From NCBI GenBank assembly GCA_026387935.1, contig JAPLKU010000014.1:182166-246165 (forward strand): a stretch of 64,000 nucleotides of DNA, written 5' to 3'. Source of the stretch: Gemmatimonadota bacterium (lineage in GTDB: Bacteria; Gemmatimonadota; Gemmatimonadetes; Gemmatimonadales; Gemmatimonadaceae). The position numbers were made by a program, and so were the translations under genes. Within the stretch, counting starts at the first letter, position 1; each line of letters begins with the position of its first letter. The notes beneath the pieces were generated by a model that saw only the letters and a program-made list of their open reading frames with translations, ran no database searches and was not told where the DNA came from. This document shows, piece after piece, positions 62,309-64,000 of this stretch.

Positions 62309-63514
62309 CTACGGCCGTCGCACGTCGATGGTCATTCCTGTCATGCCGAGACCGGCCGCCGTGTTCTGCACACCGGGGCCGGGCGTCCGCACGGCGCGGA
62401 ACGCCGCGCTCTTGTGCACGACGATCTGCCCGCCGTTGACTTCGAAGGCGAGCTCCGTCTGCGGCGAGCGGCTCCACCCGTCGAGCGCGCGCAGGAACGC
62501 CCAGGGCGCGAAGATGTTCGCCGGTGCGAGCACGGTGGCGCTGTCGCCCGTCGCGAGCACGACCGGCGTCTTGCCCTGACGCGGGGTGAGCCCGCGCGTG
62601 GTGAGGTCGAACGCATCACCGTCGCCCATCAGGTGCATCACGATGCCAGTGGCGGACCGGCCGTTCCGCCGCGACGCGCGTGCGTCGAAGATGGTGACGC
62701 CCGAGGCGCCGACCGTGCGCACGGCCTGTCCGTCCACGACGAGCGCGGTGTTCTCGTCAATGCCGAACGCGAGATCGAACGTGCCGAGGTCGAGCAGCGC
62801 GACGAGCAACCGGCCGAACCGGCCGCGTGACAGGAAGTGCTGGTCGGCGAGCGCCGTGGGAAAGAGTCCGAGTCCCTGCGAAACGTTGAACGCGCTGGTG
62901 GTGTCGTCCGGGTCCTGCGTCGCGCTGTCGGCGAGCCGTCGCACGCCGCGCGTGAATGCGATGGGACTGGTGCCGTTGGCGATCATCGGATCGCTCATGA
63001 TGGCGGCCCCGGCGCTCGACCCTGACACCACGGCGCCGTCACGCCACCGCTGCATCAGTGCCTCGTACGCGGGCGTGGACTTGCCTTGCGGGCGGAACGC
63101 GGCGGTGACGCGCGACTGCACACCGCCGATGAAGAAGAACCCCGAGCAGCTGCGCAGTTGCGCAACCACGGCAGGATCACGGGCGGTCTCCGGCCGTGCG
63201 ACCGAGATCAGCACGCCTTTCGCCGTACCCGGGCCACCGAACCGATTGAAATTGGCGACCGGGCCGGCCATCGCCGAGTCGGGTGTGGCACCAGCGGTCG
63301 GGATCACGCAGAACGGACCGGAGCCGACCCGCGCCTCGAGGATCGTGCGGTACACGGCCTCGTTGTTCGCGTTGAGCGCACCACCGACGATCACCAAGCG
63401 ACCCGGCTTGGAGTTCGCCTGCCGTGCGGCGAGTGATGCTGGCGCACAGAGGGCGGCGACCGCAGCGGCGGCGGCGATTGCAGCACGACGATTCATTCGA
63501 AATCGTGAAGGCAT
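62309..63514 (-). CDS. Exported cyanophycinase-like S51-family hydrolase
   Basis: A ~401-residue protein with leader RRAAIAAAAAVAALCAPASLAA. Cyanophycinase/S51 motifs are GRLVIVGGALNANNEAVYRTIL, FCVIPTAGATPDSAM, FFFIGGVQSRVTAAF, VVSGSSAGAAIMSDPMI (nucleophile Ser in GSSAGA) and LGLFPTALADQHFLSRGRFGRLLVAL. True cyanophycinases cut the beta-aspartyl-arginine of cyanophycin; exported homologues act on related peptides, so the substrate is open. ATG 63514 or 63496 could start the leader. It lies beside the IS3-family element. Confidence 0.82.
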   Translation of the reverse strand: MPSRFRMNRRAAIAAAAAVAALCAPASLAARQANSKPGRLVIVGGALNANNEAVYRTILEARVGSGPFCVIPTAGATPDSAMAGPVANFNRFGGPGTAKGVLISVARPETARDPAVVAQLRSCSGFFFIGGVQSRVTAAFRPQGKSTPAYEALMQRWRDGAVVSGSSAGAAIMSDPMIANGTSPIAFTRGVRRLADSATQDPDDTTSAFNVSQGLGLFPTALADQHFLSRGRFGRLLVALLDLGTFDLAFGIDENTALVVDGQAVRTVGASGVTIFDARASRRNGRSATGIVMHLMGDGDAFDLTTRGLTPRQGKTPVVLATGDSATVLAPANIFAPWAFLRALDGWSRSPQTELAFEVNGGQIVVHKSAAFRAVRTPGPGVQNTAAGLGMTGMTIDVRRP

Positions 63515-63720
63515 GTCAGTGATTGCGCGGGCGTGAGGATCGGCAGCGAGGCGGGAGATGCATCGCGAAGGCAATCATGCATGTTGGCAGCCGGCGCGGA
63601 TAGCCTTCGGCGGTTCGACCGCTTAGCCATCGGGACGTTCCCCCTGAAAAGGCGGGCAGGTCAAAACTAGAGCAGGTTCGCTGCTTCGGGTCCTCCCCAT
63701 TCTTCAGCGGAGGCAGGACG

Positions 63721-63987
63721 ATGAAGCGGTCGAAGTTCAGCGAAGAACAGATTACCTACGCGCTACGGCAGGTCGAGGGCGGCACCCCGGTCGGTGATGT
63801 GTGCCGGCAGCCGGGGGTCAGTGAGGCGACGTTCTACGTGTGGAAGAAGAAGTACGCGCATCTGGGCGTAACCGAGCTCCGGCAGCTGCGCCAGCTCGAG
63901 GAGGAAAATCATCGCCTCAAGCGCGTGGTCGCGGATCTGTCGCTCGACAAGCACATCCTGCAGGAGACCCTCCGAAAAAACCGCTAA
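63721..63987 (+). CDS. IS3-family transposase OrfA
   Basis: An 88-residue OrfA with a leucine-zipper/HTH plan: KFSEEQITYALRQVEGGTPVGDVCRQPGVSEATFYVWKKKYAHLG (HTH), then ELRQLRQLEEENHRLKRVVADLSLDKHILQETL (coiled coil). It binds the IS ends and regulates transposition; the OrfAB fusion made by -1 frameshifting is the transposase. GCGGAGG precedes the ATG at a good distance. Confidence 0.9.
   Translation: MKRSKFSEEQITYALRQVEGGTPVGDVCRQPGVSEATFYVWKKKYAHLGVTELRQLRQLEEENHRLKRVVADLSLDKHILQETLRKNR
63975..63981 (+). promoter_or_regulatory. Programmed -1 frameshift signal A-AAA-AAC
   Basis: The heptamer A AAA AAC spans 63975-63981 with the phase X XXY YYZ in the orfA frame (CGA AAA AAC CGC TAA). Slipping back one base gives the downstream frame KKPLTPTLR, which reads like the beginning of an IS3 OrfB. 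This is the classical signal for making the OrfAB transposase. Confidence 0.85.
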
Positions 63988-64000
63988 CGCCGACGCTACG

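Larger units (their letters stand above)
63630..64000 (+). mobile_element. IS3-family insertion sequence, 5' end (partial)
   Basis: An IS3-type orfA begins at 63721, and the orfB frame starts at the slippery site and runs out of the window. The left end should lie within ~60-100 bp upstream; the GC-rich CCCCCTGAAAAGGCGGGCAG stretch at 63640-63660 is a candidate terminal inverted repeat, but I cannot confirm it without the right end. The element is close to an exported hydrolase gene. Confidence 0.7.

Noticed and set aside
1-64000. tRNA, rRNA or CRISPR content
   Set aside because: No clover-leaf-like segment, ribosomal sequence or regularly spaced direct repeats were recognised by eye; a covariance-model search would settle tRNA and small RNA content.

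Overview
The window is GC-rich, gene-dense bacterial chromosome. Several traits point to a Gemmatimonadota-like soil or freshwater bacterium. There are many exported, amide-cleaving hydrolases with Sec, lipoprotein or twin-arginine signals. There is also a WD40-type Ser/Thr kinase, S9/M1/M28 peptidases with Gly-rich inserts, DUF5916 outer-membrane proteins, and small TonB plug-like and carboxypeptidase-regulatory-like proteins. The taxonomic call is an inference from gene content only. I saw no rRNA, tRNA or CRISPR.

Layout. 1-5.3 kb holds the C-terminal part of a TamB-like protein, a divergent mscL/aquaporin pair, a VOC protein, cutC and proline dehydrogenase. 5.4-17.9 kb is a run of exported amidohydrolases, an acetamidase/formamidase with a tightly coupled 41-aa small ORF, two serine-hydrolase/D-aminoacylase genes, a DUF5916 protein and a class V aminotransferase. 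17.9-26.5 kb has a VOC pseudogene, M28 peptidase, D-aminoacylase, Ser/Thr kinase, an internally deleted PP2C phosphatase and an amidase-CHRD fusion. 26.6-33 kb is a minus-strand cluster: M20 hydrolase, two plug-only proteins, an alcohol dehydrogenase and two carboxypeptidase-regulatory-like proteins. 33-47 kb holds a sulfur dioxygenase-rhodanese fusion, a secreted hypothetical protein, creatininase, S9 peptidase, a BNR/sortilin-like protein, an M19-like protein and a second DUF5916 protein.

47-56 kb is the most coherent system. A minus-strand operon carries a thioredoxin-like protein, an acyl desaturase, an FAD oxidoreductase, DUF1365, a cyclopropane-fatty-acid-synthase-type methyltransferase, DUF2062 and DUF1295, almost all with 4-nt start/stop overlaps. 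Upstream lie a fasciclin gene and a divergent carH-like photoreceptor operon (B12-binding MerR, SRPBCC, DUF2177). The shared fasciclin/carH promoter carries an array of TTGTC/GACAA repeats overlapping recognisable -35/-10 elements. I read this as a light- or singlet-oxygen-responsive membrane-lipid remodelling locus.

56-64 kb has a long interrupted inverted repeat, a di-heme cytochrome c peroxidase, an M1 peptidase coupled to a SOUL protein, a second beta-lactamase-fold hydrolase, a cyanophycinase-like S51 protein, and the start of an IS3-family element with a canonical A-AAA-AAC frameshift signal, cut by the window end.

The exported hydrolases together suggest scavenging of peptides, N-acylated or D-amino acids and other amides, exporting the work to the periplasm and feeding proline dehydrogenase and other catabolism. 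This is an inference from the families. Thirteen gene junctions use 4-nt ATGA/GTGA overlaps, so translational coupling is a dominant organising feature.
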